Part shown: piece by piece, positions 18,808 to 27,773 of the stretch
How the letters are laid out: each line of letters opens with the position of its first letter
How positions within the stretch are numbered: position 1 is the first letter of the stretch
Assembly: GCA_028871455.1 (NCBI GenBank)
Contig: JAGWNF010000003.1
Location: forward strand, 1 to 64,000
Direction: 5' to 3'
Source: Alphaproteobacteria bacterium
GTDB taxonomy: Bacteria; Pseudomonadota; Alphaproteobacteria; ATCC43930; CGMCC-115725
Length of the DNA stretch: 64,000 nt
Program-made: the position numbers and the translations under genes
Notes under the pieces: generated by a model
Database searches by the model: none
What the model saw: the letters and a program-made list of their open reading frames with translations, nothing else
Told to the model about the DNA's origin: nothing

Positions 18808-19572
18808 TCAGTGCACCGCCTGCGGCGCGCGCACATCGCCCGGCACGCCCTCGTTCAAAATGCCGAGCCGGCGGGCGACCTCTTGGTAGGCCTCCTCGAC
18901 CTTGCCGAGATCGCGGCGGAAGCGGTCCTTGTCGAGCTTCTCGTTGGTCTTGAGGTCCCACAGCCGGCAATTGTCGGGGCTGATCTCGTCGGCCAGCACA
19001 ATGCGCATCTCCTCGCCTTCGTAGAGCCGGCCGAATTCGAGCTTGAAGTCGATGAGCCGGATGCCGATGCCGAGGAACAGGCCGGTGAGGAAGTCATTGA
19101 CGCGCAGCGACAGCTGCATGATGTCGTCGAGGTCCTGGGTCGAGGCCCAGCCGAAGGCGGTGACGTGCTCCTCCGACACCATCGGATCGCCGAGCTCGTC
19201 CTTCTTGTAATAGTACTCGACGATCGAGCGCGGCAGCGGCGCGCCTTCCTCGAGGCCGAAGCGCTTGGCGAGCGAGCCGGCGACGACATTTCGAATGACG
19301 ACTTCAATAGGTATGATCTGCACCTGCTTGACGAGTTGCTCGCGCATGTTGAGCCGGCGCACGAAATGCGTCGGAATGCCGATGTCGGCGAGGCGCAGCA
19401 TCAGGTACTCGCTGATGCGGTTGTTGAGCACGCCCTTGCCGGTGATCGTGCCCTTCTTCTGGTTGTTGAAGGCGGTGGCGTCGTCCTTGAAGTACTGCAC
19501 CAGGGTGCCGGGCTCGGGGCCCTCGAACAGCACCTTGGCCTTGCCTTCGTAGACTTGCTTGCGTCGCGTCAT
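18808..19572 (-). CDS. purC: Phosphoribosylaminoimidazole-succinocarboxamide synthase
   Basis: The 254-aa SAICAR synthetase joins CAIR and aspartate with ATP. Family segments are [39 protein letters not shown] and [10 protein letters not shown] followed by [15 protein letters not shown] chose the ATG that gives [13 protein letters not shown], since the extra upstream residues have no family match. It is first in the purC-purS pair. Confidence 0.97.
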   Translation of the reverse strand: MTRRKQVYEGKAKVLFEGPEPGTLVQYFKDDATAFNNQKKGTITGKGVLNNRISEYLMLRLADIGIPTHFVRRLNMREQLVKQVQIIPIEVVIRNVVAGSLAKRFGLEEGAPLPRSIVEYYYKKDELGDPMVSEEHVTAFGWASTQDLDDIMQLSLRVNDFLTGLFLGIGIRLIDFKLEFGRLYEGEEMRIVLADEISPDNCRLWDLKTNEKLDKDRFRRDLGKVEEAYQEVARRLGILNEGVPGDVRAPQAVH

Positions 19573-19723
19573 GGCGGCCTCGGCGGGGAGAAAAGGAGGC
19601 GAGACCTTATATAGCAAGCGCCGCCCGCCGCGCCAACGCCGCCGGCCGCGTTTGTCCGAGTCGACCACAGCTTTTTCAGGGCAAATCGTCGCGCCGGAAC
19701 AAGGCGTTGCGTGGTGGCGGTTT

Positions 19724-20476
19724 CTAAATCTCGATCGCGCCCCAGGACGTCGGCTTCGGCTGCCAGGCGGCGAAACGGAACGCCGGCTTGCGCCGGATGC
19801 CGGGCGCCGGCAATGCGACCAGCGCGCTCGACACCGTGCCGAAGCCTTCGGGCGTCAGGAACCGCATCGAATTGGCGGTGCCGTCCGCCGGATCGGGCCG
19901 GTCGTCGGCAAGAAGTTTCTCCCAGCTCGACCAATCGCCGTCCGCTGGATCGGGTGCCTCGGCGCGCTCGAACAGCGGCCGGTAGCGCTCGAGGCGCGGC
20001 GTCGAGTCGTTCAGGTCGCCGGCGGCGATCATCGCCAGGCCGGACTCGATCCCGCGCAGCTCGATCGGCTGTGCGCCCGACGGATCGGCGTGCTTCAGCC
20101 AGAATGCCTCGCGATTGTCGGCGAGGACCAGGTTGAAGGTGCGATAGGCCTTGGGGTCGAGATTGGCCAGCGCATGCGCCGCCGCTGCGGCGTCGGCGTG
20201 GTCGAGCGCCTCAAGCACCAGCTCGCCGCGCGAGCGCATGCCCGGCGCCGGGCCGAGCGAGCCGAAGCGGTTGAGGATGCCGGCGATCACGCCATGATCG
20301 TTGATGCCGAACCACGAGCCGCCGGCAAGTTCGTCAAGGCCGGCGACAACCTCGGGCCGGTTGGGCCAATGCCGTCCCGGCGCCCGCCACGGCCGGCCGA
20401 TCATCTCGTCGCGGTTGGCGCCGACCAGCACCGGCCAGTCGTGTCCCGGCCGGCGCAGGATGACGAAAGTGCACAT
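19724..20476 (-). CDS. NRDE-family protein (TANGO2-like)
   Basis: A 250-aa protein starting MCTFVILRR with the signature [12 protein letters not shown] and [16 protein letters not shown]. The Cys at position 2 is conserved in this Ntn-hydrolase-like fold. The human member TANGO2 is linked to heme or acyl-CoA handling, but bacterial roles are unsettled. I start at the ATG that puts Cys at position 2; the longer frame adds 19 unrelated residues. Confidence 0.88.
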   Translation of the reverse strand: MCTFVILRRPGHDWPVLVGANRDEMIGRPWRAPGRHWPNRPEVVAGLDELAGGSWFGINDHGVIAGILNRFGSLGPAPGMRSRGELVLEALDHADAAAAAHALANLDPKAYRTFNLVLADNREAFWLKHADPSGAQPIELRGIESGLAMIAAGDLNDSTPRLERYRPLFERAEAPDPADGDWSSWEKLLADDRPDPADGTANSMRFLTPEGFGTVSSALVALPAPGIRRKPAFRFAAWQPKPTSWGAIEI

Positions 20477-20583
20477 GCGGCCGCGATGATGGACCGGGAC
20501 GGGCGATTTGGGTAGGGCGCCGCGCCGCCGCAACCGCGTGTGCCGTTGCGTGACGCGCGAAAACGTGGTCTACACTTCGCTGC

Positions 20584-20913
20584 ATGAGCACGTTCGAAGA
20601 ACGCGAAAAAGGCGAAGAGGCGAAGTTCCATGTCGAGCAGGAACTCGCCTTCAAGGCGCGCGCCCGGCGCAACCATCTGTTCGGGCTATGGGCGGCGGGC
20701 GAGCTCGGCCTTAAGGGCGAGGCCGCCGAGAACTACGCGCGCGAGCTGATCGCCGCCGCCTTCGGCAAGCATGGCGACGACGCCGTGCTCGCCAAGATCG
20801 ACGCCGATTTCAAGGCGAAGGGCGTCGCCGTCGCGCTCGATGCCGCGCGCATCCGGCTCGAACTCGACCGCTGCCTCGCCGAGGCCAAGAAGCAGCTCGG
20901 CGTCCCGCGCTAG
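20584..20913 (+). CDS. ATP synthase inhibitor subunit zeta (DUF1476)
   Basis: A 109-aa helical protein with the DUF1476 signature: MSTFEEREKGEEAKFHVEQE, then FKARARRNHLFGLWAAG and an acidic AKIDADFKAKG core. In alphaproteobacteria this zeta subunit binds F1-ATPase and stops ATP hydrolysis by reverse rotation. The N-terminal segment is the inhibitory helix. Its location near purC-purS is common in this class and supports the taxonomic call. Confidence 0.93.
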   Translation: MSTFEEREKGEEAKFHVEQELAFKARARRNHLFGLWAAGELGLKGEAAENYARELIAAAFGKHGDDAVLAKIDADFKAKGVAVALDAARIRLELDRCLAEAKKQLGVPR

Positions 20914-20941
20914 CGCTGCCGCAGTGGGCCGGGGCGCCGAT

Positions 20942-21856
20942 TCACACTGACGCGACCGGCTCTTGCACGAAGGCGCGTCCTTCGCGCGCCCGGACGAAGC
21001 CGTTCGATTGCGCAACGCCCGGCAACAACGCCGCTAGCCGGGCCGCGCCGTCGATGGCTGTGCGGCGCCTTTCGAGCACGTCGCGGAAGATCCGCGCCAC
21101 CGCGACCATGTCGGCCGACATCGGCGAGAGGCGAAACCAGTTGACGCCGACCTTGCGCAAGGCGGCGAGTTCGCCCAGCAGATTGCAGGAGCTGTAGGAC
21201 AGCACCTGCATGCCGTTCACCGCGAGGAAGGGCTTGCGATCGAGGGTTTCGACAACGAGCCCGTCGGGGTCGTTGCTGCAGACGAACTGGCAGCCGTCCT
21301 TGTGCAAATGATGGGCGCGCGCGTGGAAGCAGCGCGCCGAAATGGCGAGCGGCATGCGGCCGAACGCAAATACCTCGATCGGGATCGTCTTGGTCGCCGC
21401 AAGGGCGGCGATACTGTTGAGCGGCAGCTCCGGCGGCAGGCACGCGCGCACCGCGCCGTTGGCGGCCAGATAGGCGAGCGTACTTTCGTTATAGACGTTG
21501 ATCAGCGGTCCGATGATATGCGGTGCTCCGGCGACCGCGCGCCGAAGGCCGATATCGTTCAACTCGACGGTAAAGCCGTCGCTTGCGCCCAGGGCGTGCA
21601 TCTCGCGGGCATCGCGTTCGTTGGCGACGAGCGCGAGGCTCGAATAAATGATCTCCTTGCCGGCTGCGCGCAGACGATCGATCACGGTCGCAAGATGCGG
21701 CGCGAAGAAGGGCTGCCGCTTGGAACAGACGACTTCGCCGACATAGACGGTGTCGACGTCCGCCTCATCGGCGACCCGAAAATAGAAATCACGCCATCGC
21801 TCGGGCGGCCAGTTGAAGAGCACCGGGCCGAGCGTGAGCCGCACCTTCACCGCCAC
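20942..21856 (-). CDS. ubiV: O2-independent ubiquinone hydroxylase subunit UbiV
   Basis: A 304-aa U32 peptidase-family protein. UbiU and UbiV form a heterodimer with [4Fe-4S] clusters that hydroxylates the ubiquinone ring without O2, using prephenate as the oxygen donor in E. coli. Visible candidate ligand cysteines are in VCSKRQPF, ARCFHARAHHLHKDGCQFVC and SSCNLLG. It starts inside the ubiU end (10-bp overlap), so expression is coupled. Distinguished from true proteases by the paired U/V arrangement with UbiT. Confidence 0.92.
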   Translation of the reverse strand: MAVKVRLTLGPVLFNWPPERWRDFYFRVADEADVDTVYVGEVVCSKRQPFFAPHLATVIDRLRAAGKEIIYSSLALVANERDAREMHALGASDGFTVELNDIGLRRAVAGAPHIIGPLINVYNESTLAYLAANGAVRACLPPELPLNSIAALAATKTIPIEVFAFGRMPLAISARCFHARAHHLHKDGCQFVCSNDPDGLVVETLDRKPFLAVNGMQVLSYSSCNLLGELAALRKVGVNWFRLSPMSADMVAVARIFRDVLERRRTAIDGAARLAALLPGVAQSNGFVRAREGRAFVQEPVASV

Positions 21857-22833
21857 CTCCGCTCGTAGGCGCCCGCACTCAGGCGCCGTCCTTCAGCGGT
21901 CTGGTCGAGATTCCGGATCGCCGCCTCCGGCAGCCGCTGACCCCGCTCGAGCGCGTCGAGCAAGGCCCGGAACGACGCAACTGCGTTGGCAATATAGGCA
22001 CGGCCGCGTTGCCGTCCTTCGATCTTGAGCGCGGTCACGCCGGCGGCCTTTAATTCGCCCAGGATCGCGACGGTGTTAAGGCTCGCCGGCTCCTCGAACA
22101 GGTAGCCGGCCTCGCCGTTCGCGACGAACCGCCCCTTGCACAAGGTGGGATAGCCGGCGGTCTCGCCCGGGCCGAAGCGGTTGATGATCGAGCCGCCGAG
22201 CCGGGTGATGACGTCATCGCCGTCGCGGCCGTACCGCACCTGGCTCGTCGGCGAGCACACGCCGGCGGCGTTGGCCGATTCGCCCGTGACATAGGCCGAA
22301 AGCGCGCAGCGTCCTTCCGCCATCGGGCACATGATGCTGTAGGCGAAGGTTTCGGTTTCGACGCTGATCGCGCGGTTGAGCGCGGCGATGTCGGCGACCG
22401 TCAGCATCCGCGGCAGCACCACGCGGCGTACACCGAAGGCTTCGGCATAGAAGGCGATCGCCTCGGCGTGCGATGCGCCCGCCTGCACCGACAGGTGGAT
22501 TCTGAGCTTGGGGAACCGCCGCGCCGTATGCTCGAGCAGTCCGATATCGGCGAGAATGACCGCGTCGGCACCGAGATCGACCGCGTTCGCGACCGCGCGG
22601 TGCCAGATGTCCTCCGCGCCGGCGCGGGGAAAGGTGTTGATCGCGACATAAACCTTGCATCCGCCCGCATGCGCGAGTGCGATACCGGCGCGGAGCTCGT
22701 CCGGGCTGAAATTCAAGCCGGGAAAATTGCGCGCGTTGGTCTCATCGCGAAAGCCGACATAGACCGAGTCGGCGCCGGCCTCGACGGCGGCGCGCAGGGC
22801 AGCCGGATTTCCCGCGGGACAGACAAGTTCCAT
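21847..22833 (-). CDS. ubiU: O2-independent ubiquinone hydroxylase subunit UbiU
   Basis: A 328-aa U32-family protein starting MELVCPAGNPAALRAAVEAG, with VYVGFRDETNARNFPGLNFS and the cluster cysteines in IMCPMAEGRCALS, GVCSPTSQ and YPTLCKGRF. It is the partner of UbiV in anaerobic ubiquinone synthesis. The gene order ubiT-ubiU-ubiV with 3-bp and overlapping junctions is a strict operon. The complete set implies respiration with ubiquinone under anoxia, for example with nitrate or another alternative acceptor. Confidence 0.95.
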   Translation of the reverse strand: MELVCPAGNPAALRAAVEAGADSVYVGFRDETNARNFPGLNFSPDELRAGIALAHAGGCKVYVAINTFPRAGAEDIWHRAVANAVDLGADAVILADIGLLEHTARRFPKLRIHLSVQAGASHAEAIAFYAEAFGVRRVVLPRMLTVADIAALNRAISVETETFAYSIMCPMAEGRCALSAYVTGESANAAGVCSPTSQVRYGRDGDDVITRLGGSIINRFGPGETAGYPTLCKGRFVANGEAGYLFEEPASLNTVAILGELKAAGVTALKIEGRQRGRAYIANAVASFRALLDALERGQRLPEAAIRNLDQTAEGRRLSAGAYERRWR

Positions 22834-22836
22834 GCG

Positions 22837-23442
22837 TCAGAGCTCGCCATTGCGGCCGCTGCCCTCGACGACCGCGGCACGAAGCCGCGGTGGTCGTGGG
22901 CGGCGTCGACGCTCCATGCCCTGAGCGAGCGCCGCAATGTGACGACGGACGCGCCGCGCCGGCCGCGAGAACGGTCCGAGCAGATCGAGCGCATCGTCGA
23001 AAAGATCGACCTCCTCGCTGTCGAGCGCGTTGCGGAGGAGGAGAATGGCGCTGGTGTCGCCATCGATGAACAGATCGCGCGAAAAGAACATGGTGTCGCC
23101 GTCGACGCGACCGTCCAGAAGGTCCATCAGCCGATCGACTCGTCCGGCGACGGTCGCGGTCGCCGTCTTGCGATCCACGCCCGTCGCCAGCCGCAAGGTC
23201 GGCGGCTTCGGTGCCTCCTCGATGACCAGCAAGAGTGCGCACGGCGCGTCGGAAAATTCGATGAGGATTTTGGCGCCGGCGCTCGCCGCCAACCGCGCGA
23301 CAAGGCCGGGATGACGGCGCGCCATCACGCGCGCCAACGTGGCCAGTGCCGTGTCAACGAGCACCATCGGCACGGAGGTGAGCGCGAAGCGGAGCGATGC
23401 CGAGCGCAGCTGCGCTCGCGTCGGCAGGTGGCGCGCCGGCAT
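22837..23442 (-). CDS. ubiT: Ubiquinone biosynthesis accessory factor UbiT
   Basis: An SCP2-domain lipid-binding protein. The core runs from VPMVLVDTALATLARVMARR through DRLMDLLDGRVDGDTMFFSR, DLFIDGDTSAILLLRNALDS and EEVDLFDDALDLLG, as in E. coli YhbT/UbiT, which holds the hydrophobic quinone precursor for UbiUV. The 201-aa version from the ATG at 23442 is slightly longer than E. coli UbiT. Starts further upstream exist without a better ribosome site, so the N-terminus is uncertain. No perfect FNR box is visible upstream. Confidence 0.85.
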   Translation of the reverse strand: MPARHLPTRAQLRSASLRFALTSVPMVLVDTALATLARVMARRHPGLVARLAASAGAKILIEFSDAPCALLLVIEEAPKPPTLRLATGVDRKTATATVAGRVDRLMDLLDGRVDGDTMFFSRDLFIDGDTSAILLLRNALDSEEVDLFDDALDLLGPFSRPARRVRRHIAALAQGMERRRRPRPPRLRAAVVEGSGRNGEL

Positions 23443-23879
23443 CGGGGGCCGCACCACGGCAATGCGGCGAACCAGCCGGTTCTCGGAGAGCAGGGTGGAC
23501 AAACGACCTCCCGACTGGCGCGCCATTTCGACGCCGGCGCAGGTTCGCACCGGTGGCTGCGAGACCGCATGAGCTAGCGGTGCGCTCGATGCCGGTGCAA
23601 GGCAAAGATTTGACGCAGCGACAATCGGTCTCGCCGACTCACGCCACCGGAGCGCAAGCCGATCGATCGCGTCGCCGCGTCGCGGCAATCGTGAATGATT
23701 GCTAGAATGAATTGACGCCGCGGCATTCGGTCTCCGCCCCGGCCGCGCGGCTTGATCCTATGATTGCGCGCTCGGCCAGAGGACGATTTGGAGCAGCCAT
23801 TGCCGTCCGATCACGATGCGTCGTTGACGCCGCTCGACGAAGCAGCGAGTGCGGCAACCGGGTTGCGGAACGAAGCGCC
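23443..23879. other. Divergent intergenic region between ubiT and the radical SAM gene
   Basis: About 440 bp lie between the chosen starts of two divergent genes. Both reading frames continue into it, so some may be coding if the true starts lie further out. It contains no convincing FNR/Anr box: the closest, TTGAC around 23610, has wrong spacing. No T-run terminator is visible. Confidence 0.4.
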
Positions 23880-25205
23880 GTGCCGACGCTCCTGATCGTC
23901 CAGGCGACGGGCTATCGCTCGCCGGAGCGGCGGGTTCCGTATCGCATCCGCAAACGCAAGCTGGTCGGCGCGGTCATGCCCTATCTCGCGGCGCTGGCGC
24001 CGCCCGGCTGGAAAGTGAGGCTGGTCGACGACGCGGTCGAGGAAGTGGACGACGCGACCGCTGTGGACGCGGTCGCGATCACGGCGCGGACCGTCACGTC
24101 GCTCCGCGCCTACGAAATCGCCGACCGGTTCCGGGCACGCGGGGTTCGGGTCCTGATGGGTGGACCGCACGCGACCTTCCATGCGCCGGAGATGGCCGAC
24201 CACGCCGATGCCGTGTGCATTGGCGAAGCCGAGGGGGTCTTTCCGCGGATGCTCGAGGACGCCGCGGCCGGGAGGCTCAAGACGTTCTATCGCCGGGATG
24301 ACGCCGCCGATCTCTCGGGGATGCCGCCGCCGCGCTGGGACTTGCTGAATCCGACGCATTACGTTTTCTACCGGCCGTTCGTGATCCAGTATTCGCGCGG
24401 ATGCCCCTACACCTGCGACTTCTGCGCCGAGCGCCGGCTCAACGGCGACCATGGTTACCGCTACCGGCCGGTCGACGACGTCATTGCCGAAATCGAGCGC
24501 TGCGGAAGCCGGCACATCTTCTTCGCCGCCAGCCAGTTCGTCGGCAACAAAGCGCGCACGATGGAATTCTTGGAGGCGCTCGTTCCGTTGCGGGTGCGCT
24601 GGTCGGCCTTGTTCTCGTCTCACTTCTGTCTCGACACGAAGTTCCTGGATTTGGCGAAGCGATCCGGCTTGCTGCACGTCAACATGGGAATCGAAAGCAT
24701 CTCCCAGGACACGCTCACGTCCATGAACAAGCGGTTCAACCAGGCGAGCAGTTATCGCGATGTAGTTCGCAATCTGCGGCAACGGAATATCAGCTATTCG
24801 TTCAATTTCGTCTTTGGCGCCGACACCGACGAGCCGGGGGTCTTCGACGCGACCCTGCGGTTCCTCGACGAGCACAAGGTCGATGCGGCCTACTTCAATA
24901 TCATGGTCCCGCTTCGCGGTACGCCGCTCTACGAGCGCATGAAGGCGGAAGGCCGGCTGGTCGACGAAGCCAACATGGAGCGCTGGCCCGGCGTGCGCTG
25001 TCATTTCCAGCCGCTGCGGATGTCAGCGGACGAGCTCGTTTCCCAGGTGAAAAGGCTACAGCGCGATTTTTACTCGCTGCGTTCCATGCTGCGTCGCCTG
25101 CCGATCCCGCGTACCGAGGCTCATATGGCGTCGTGGAACGTGAATTTGGTGCAGCGAAAAGTCGCAGCCAATTCCGATTCGATGTGCGAATTCAGCGAGT
25201 TCTAG
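23880..25205 (+). CDS. B12-binding-type radical SAM protein
   Basis: A 441-aa protein (from the GTG at 23880) with an N-terminal cobalamin-binding-like Rossmann domain (VDAVAITARTVTSLRAYEIA, GVRVLMGGPHATFHAPEMAD) and a radical SAM domain with the CxxxCxxC cluster site in SRGCPYTCDFCAERRL. Further SAM contacts appear in LLHVNMGIESIS. It belongs to the BchE/methyltransferase-like superfamily that acts on lipids, quinones or tetrapyrroles. No specific substrate is readable. The classical B12 His-box DxHxxG is absent, so B12 binding is doubtful. It diverges from ubiTUV, hinting at a role in anaerobic metabolism. An ATG 56 codons upstream is an alternative start. Confidence 0.8.
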   Translation: MPTLLIVQATGYRSPERRVPYRIRKRKLVGAVMPYLAALAPPGWKVRLVDDAVEEVDDATAVDAVAITARTVTSLRAYEIADRFRARGVRVLMGGPHATFHAPEMADHADAVCIGEAEGVFPRMLEDAAAGRLKTFYRRDDAADLSGMPPPRWDLLNPTHYVFYRPFVIQYSRGCPYTCDFCAERRLNGDHGYRYRPVDDVIAEIERCGSRHIFFAASQFVGNKARTMEFLEALVPLRVRWSALFSSHFCLDTKFLDLAKRSGLLHVNMGIESISQDTLTSMNKRFNQASSYRDVVRNLRQRNISYSFNFVFGADTDEPGVFDATLRFLDEHKVDAAYFNIMVPLRGTPLYERMKAEGRLVDEANMERWPGVRCHFQPLRMSADELVSQVKRLQRDFYSLRSMLRRLPIPRTEAHMASWNVNLVQRKVAANSDSMCEFSEF

Positions 25206-25249
25206 GTGGCAGCCGGGCCGGAACTCGCGCCTGCGGCGAACAGTACGAG

Positions 25250-25283
25250 CCCACGCGGCGGACCGTGAGGTCCACCGCGTGGG
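25250..25283. terminator. Bidirectional hairpin between convergent genes
   Basis: A long stem (CCCACGCGG with CCGCGTGGG, then one mismatch and GGACC with GGTCC) closed by a GTGA loop lies between the radical SAM gene and the convergent cytochrome gene. There is no T-run, so it is an attenuator-like or Rho-assisted end. Confidence 0.5.
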
Positions 25284-25310
25284 ATCTGCGAACCAGCCGC
25301 GATCCGCCCG

Positions 25311-25982
25311 CTAGAGCGAGCCGACATAGGCCGCGATCTGCTGGATCTCCTCCGGCGTCAGGTTCTTCGCGTTCCGGTGCATGATGTCGTTGGCGCGCGC
25401 GCCCGACGCGAAGTTGCTGAGCTGATCCACGATGTAGCCCGGATGCTGGCCGGCGAGACGCGGAATGATCGCGTTACCCTGGCCGATGGCGCCATGGCAC
25501 ACCTGGCATGCCGGCACCTTTTGGTCCGGAATGCCGTTCTTGAAGATCGTCTGGCCTTCGGCGACAAGCGCCGGGTCGCCCGGCGTCCCGGGCGCGGGCG
25601 CCTGCGACGAGAAATATTGGGCGATGCCGTCGATCGTCGGGTTGCTGAGCGTCGCCGCCATGCCCCACATGTAGGTGTGCGCGTGCGGATCGGCGCGCGT
25701 GTGATCGCGGAACGCCTTCAACTGCGCGATGATGTAGTCCTTCTGCTGGCCGGCGAGGTTCGGGAAGGTCGGCGACGTGCTGCGGCCGTTGAAGCCATGG
25801 CACGACGTGCAGACGTGCACCGTCCCTTCGACGACCGATTGCTCCTGTTCGGCCGAAGGCTGGCCGGCGGGCTGGCTGGTGCTGGTGGTGTTGCAGGCCA
25901 CCAGTGTCAGCGCCAGCGGAACGCCGAGCACCCAGCGAACAATTCCATGCGTCACGCGCGGACGGTCGGTTTTGGTTGTCAT
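25311..25982 (-). CDS. Diheme class I cytochrome c lipoprotein (c4-like)
   Basis: A 223-aa protein with a lipoprotein signal (lipobox LTLVAC, Cys about 30). Two cytochrome c domains follow, with heme sites CTSCH (about 59) and CQVCH (about 160) and candidate axial methionines in HTYMWGMAATL and NDIMHRNAKNL. Such c4-type proteins shuttle electrons in the periplasm. It begins 19 bp after the heme-porin gene, with a GGGAGAG ribosome site, and is clearly cotranscribed with it, so it is the likely periplasmic acceptor for that protein. Confidence 0.9.
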   Translation of the reverse strand: MTTKTDRPRVTHGIVRWVLGVPLALTLVACNTTSTSQPAGQPSAEQEQSVVEGTVHVCTSCHGFNGRSTSPTFPNLAGQQKDYIIAQLKAFRDHTRADPHAHTYMWGMAATLSNPTIDGIAQYFSSQAPAPGTPGDPALVAEGQTIFKNGIPDQKVPACQVCHGAIGQGNAIIPRLAGQHPGYIVDQLSNFASGARANDIMHRNAKNLTPEEIQQIAAYVGSL

Positions 25983-26001
25983 GTCGTTCTCTCCCCCGCG
26001 C

Positions 26002-27351
26002 TCAGAATGCGAACCATGCGAAAGCATACAGCGTGTTGTTGTCGGCCGCATTGTGTCCATTGTTGTCGTAGTTGTTCGTCGCGCCGTTGAACTTCGTGTA
26101 CCAGATATACTGCAATCCGAGCTTCATGTTGAGCCACGGCCAGAAGCTCGGTCCACCGTGGTTGAACGGCATGTAGTCGCCCTCGATCGTCCACCAGTCG
26201 CTGTTTGGACTGCTGAGGCGTGATGATGACGAGTAGACACCAGGATCGCCCGAGCCCTGGATGCGCGAATAGGCCAATGTCGCGTAATAGGTCTGCTCGT
26301 ACGAATAGGTGGTCTTCAAGTTGAAGCTATGCAATTGGTCGTTCAGATTGCTCGAGTTGTTCCGGGTGAACGTCGAATTCAAATGCTGGTGCTCGCTGAT
26401 CCAGGACGCCTGGGCTGAAACGCTGTGCGCATCGGTCAGATACTGATACTGCACATCGAAGCCAAGATCGGTCTTGTCGTCGGTGCCGAATCCGTGCACG
26501 CGCCCGGGATAGATGTTTGCCTCCATGCCGAACGTGCCGACCTCGAGCGAATTCGGGCCCCATTGCGGCTGGAACGCCAGGCGCCAATACGGCGCCAACC
26601 CGCTAAACGAATCGCTGCCGTTCTCCGTCATGCCAAGGGCGGAAATGACATCCGGCGGCAGCGTGTGGTAGGCGCCGGCTTCGGCATAAACTAGCCGATT
26701 CCAGAATACGTAGGCACTCGCGCCGAGGACCTGCTGCCCGTAGGTGCTGATCATCAGCGTGGCTCCCGGAGGCGACGTCAAGCTGGAGCTTTGGAAGGGA
26801 TACCGCCATGCCGGGGTCGTGTTCCAGACGTCCGATATCCCCGGGTTGTTGTTGAGACTGACGCCGAACACGGTCTCGTCGCCGTAGATCGTCATCGCAT
26901 GCGCCCAGCGGACGTCGGTGTTGTCCCAGTGGAAGTTGCGCGACGGATCGTTGTAGGTGACCTGCGCGAAGGCGCCGAGGCCGTAATCGCCGAGGATGCG
27001 GCCGCCGTAGAAGAGACTCGCGGCGTTCAGCGAGAAATTGTTGTTGGGCCCGTAATGCGCCTTGGCGCCGCCGGACTGGCCGGCCTGCGTATGGGTGTAG
27101 TCTTCGACGATCATCGCGGCGAGCGGCGGCAGATTCGACTGTCCGCCGCCGAACACGTAGCCGTTGAGCTTGAACAATCGACCGTAGGGCGTCAGCTCGG
27201 GAAAGCCGTTGTGGCAGGCGGCGCATTGCTGGCCGGTCTGGCGCGCGAAGCTCGGCAGCGCATTGGCCTGCGGGGCGGCGAGGAAAAGCGCAAGCACGCC
27301 GCAGAAGGCAACCGCGAGGCCGCGGTTCAGAATTTTTGGCTGGACGGTCAT
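26002..27351 (-). CDS. Fused c-heme and outer-membrane beta-barrel protein (Cyc2-like)
   Basis: A 449-aa exported protein. After a signal peptide (cleaved near PQANALP) comes one heme site in PSFARQTGQQCAACHNGFPE (Cys 43-His 47 region) followed by LTPYGRLFKLNGY. The remaining 370 residues alternate aromatic and polar strands, with a C-terminal phenylalanine (AFAWFAF), as in outer-membrane barrels. The FARQTG-x2-CxxCH start is the pattern I know from Cyc2, the fused cytochrome-porin that takes electrons from Fe(II), and from related uncharacterised families. Export and topology are strongly supported; iron oxidation is only inferred. GGGGGAG precedes the ATG. Confidence 0.8.
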   Translation of the reverse strand: MTVQPKILNRGLAVAFCGVLALFLAAPQANALPSFARQTGQQCAACHNGFPELTPYGRLFKLNGYVFGGGQSNLPPLAAMIVEDYTHTQAGQSGGAKAHYGPNNNFSLNAASLFYGGRILGDYGLGAFAQVTYNDPSRNFHWDNTDVRWAHAMTIYGDETVFGVSLNNNPGISDVWNTTPAWRYPFQSSSLTSPPGATLMISTYGQQVLGASAYVFWNRLVYAEAGAYHTLPPDVISALGMTENGSDSFSGLAPYWRLAFQPQWGPNSLEVGTFGMEANIYPGRVHGFGTDDKTDLGFDVQYQYLTDAHSVSAQASWISEHQHLNSTFTRNNSSNLNDQLHSFNLKTTYSYEQTYYATLAYSRIQGSGDPGVYSSSSRLSSPNSDWWTIEGDYMPFNHGGPSFWPWLNMKLGLQYIWYTKFNGATNNYDNNGHNAADNNTLYAFAWFAF

Positions 27352-27773
27352 TCGGACTCCCCCAAGAGACGAAACGATCACGCCACGATGGGCGAATGGT
27401 GCATTGCAAAACAAAAATGCGAAAGAACGCGCGCCGCGCATTGATCTGGATCAGTACGGGCCGAGAAAAATGCGCGGATGCGACGCAGTCGCAGCTCTAT
27501 GGCCATGAAGTGGGGCCGATCGTGCCGCCAACCCGCCATCGATGGTGCCGCGGCACCGATCGTCGGAAGCCGGGTGGTACGTGGGCGGGTCCGGTTGATG
27601 TAGGTCGGATCAGGGGTCGGAATCGCGGCTCCGGGCTGTACGCTGGGCTGGGCGACAAAGGCTGTTGACAATAATTAGTCACTCATAACTATATATGTGC
27701 AGGTATGCCACGGCGCAGGCCGTGGCGGACAACCAACAAGAACTGCTCGCACATCGGGGAGGGAGGAAAAGAC
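27352..27773. other. Divergent control region between the cytochrome and MFS operons
   Basis: About 420 bp without a credible gene. Its left part must hold the promoter of the heme-porin operon (an AT-rich tract lies at 27405-27480). Its right part contains the TTGACA box and operator-like motif described separately. Short frames here have no ribosome site and atypical composition. Confidence 0.5.
27665..27696 (+). promoter_or_regulatory. Promoter with embedded operator-like motif upstream of the MFS gene
   Basis: A perfect TTGACA -35 (27665-27670) is followed, at 18-19 bp spacing, by a TATATA/CTATAT -10 region near 27689-27695. Between and over them lies a 25-nt motif whose halves are TAATTAG and AACTATATAT, 8 bases apart. 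The reverse complement of the same two halves, with the same spacing, recurs at 29776-29800 after the marR gene. A repressor bound here would block polymerase. Confidence 0.65.

Noticed and set aside
23600-23640. Possible FNR/Anr box (TTGAC...ACAA) upstream of ubiT
   Set aside because: The half-sites are 9 bases apart instead of 8 and the right half is poor, so regulation by FNR cannot be claimed.
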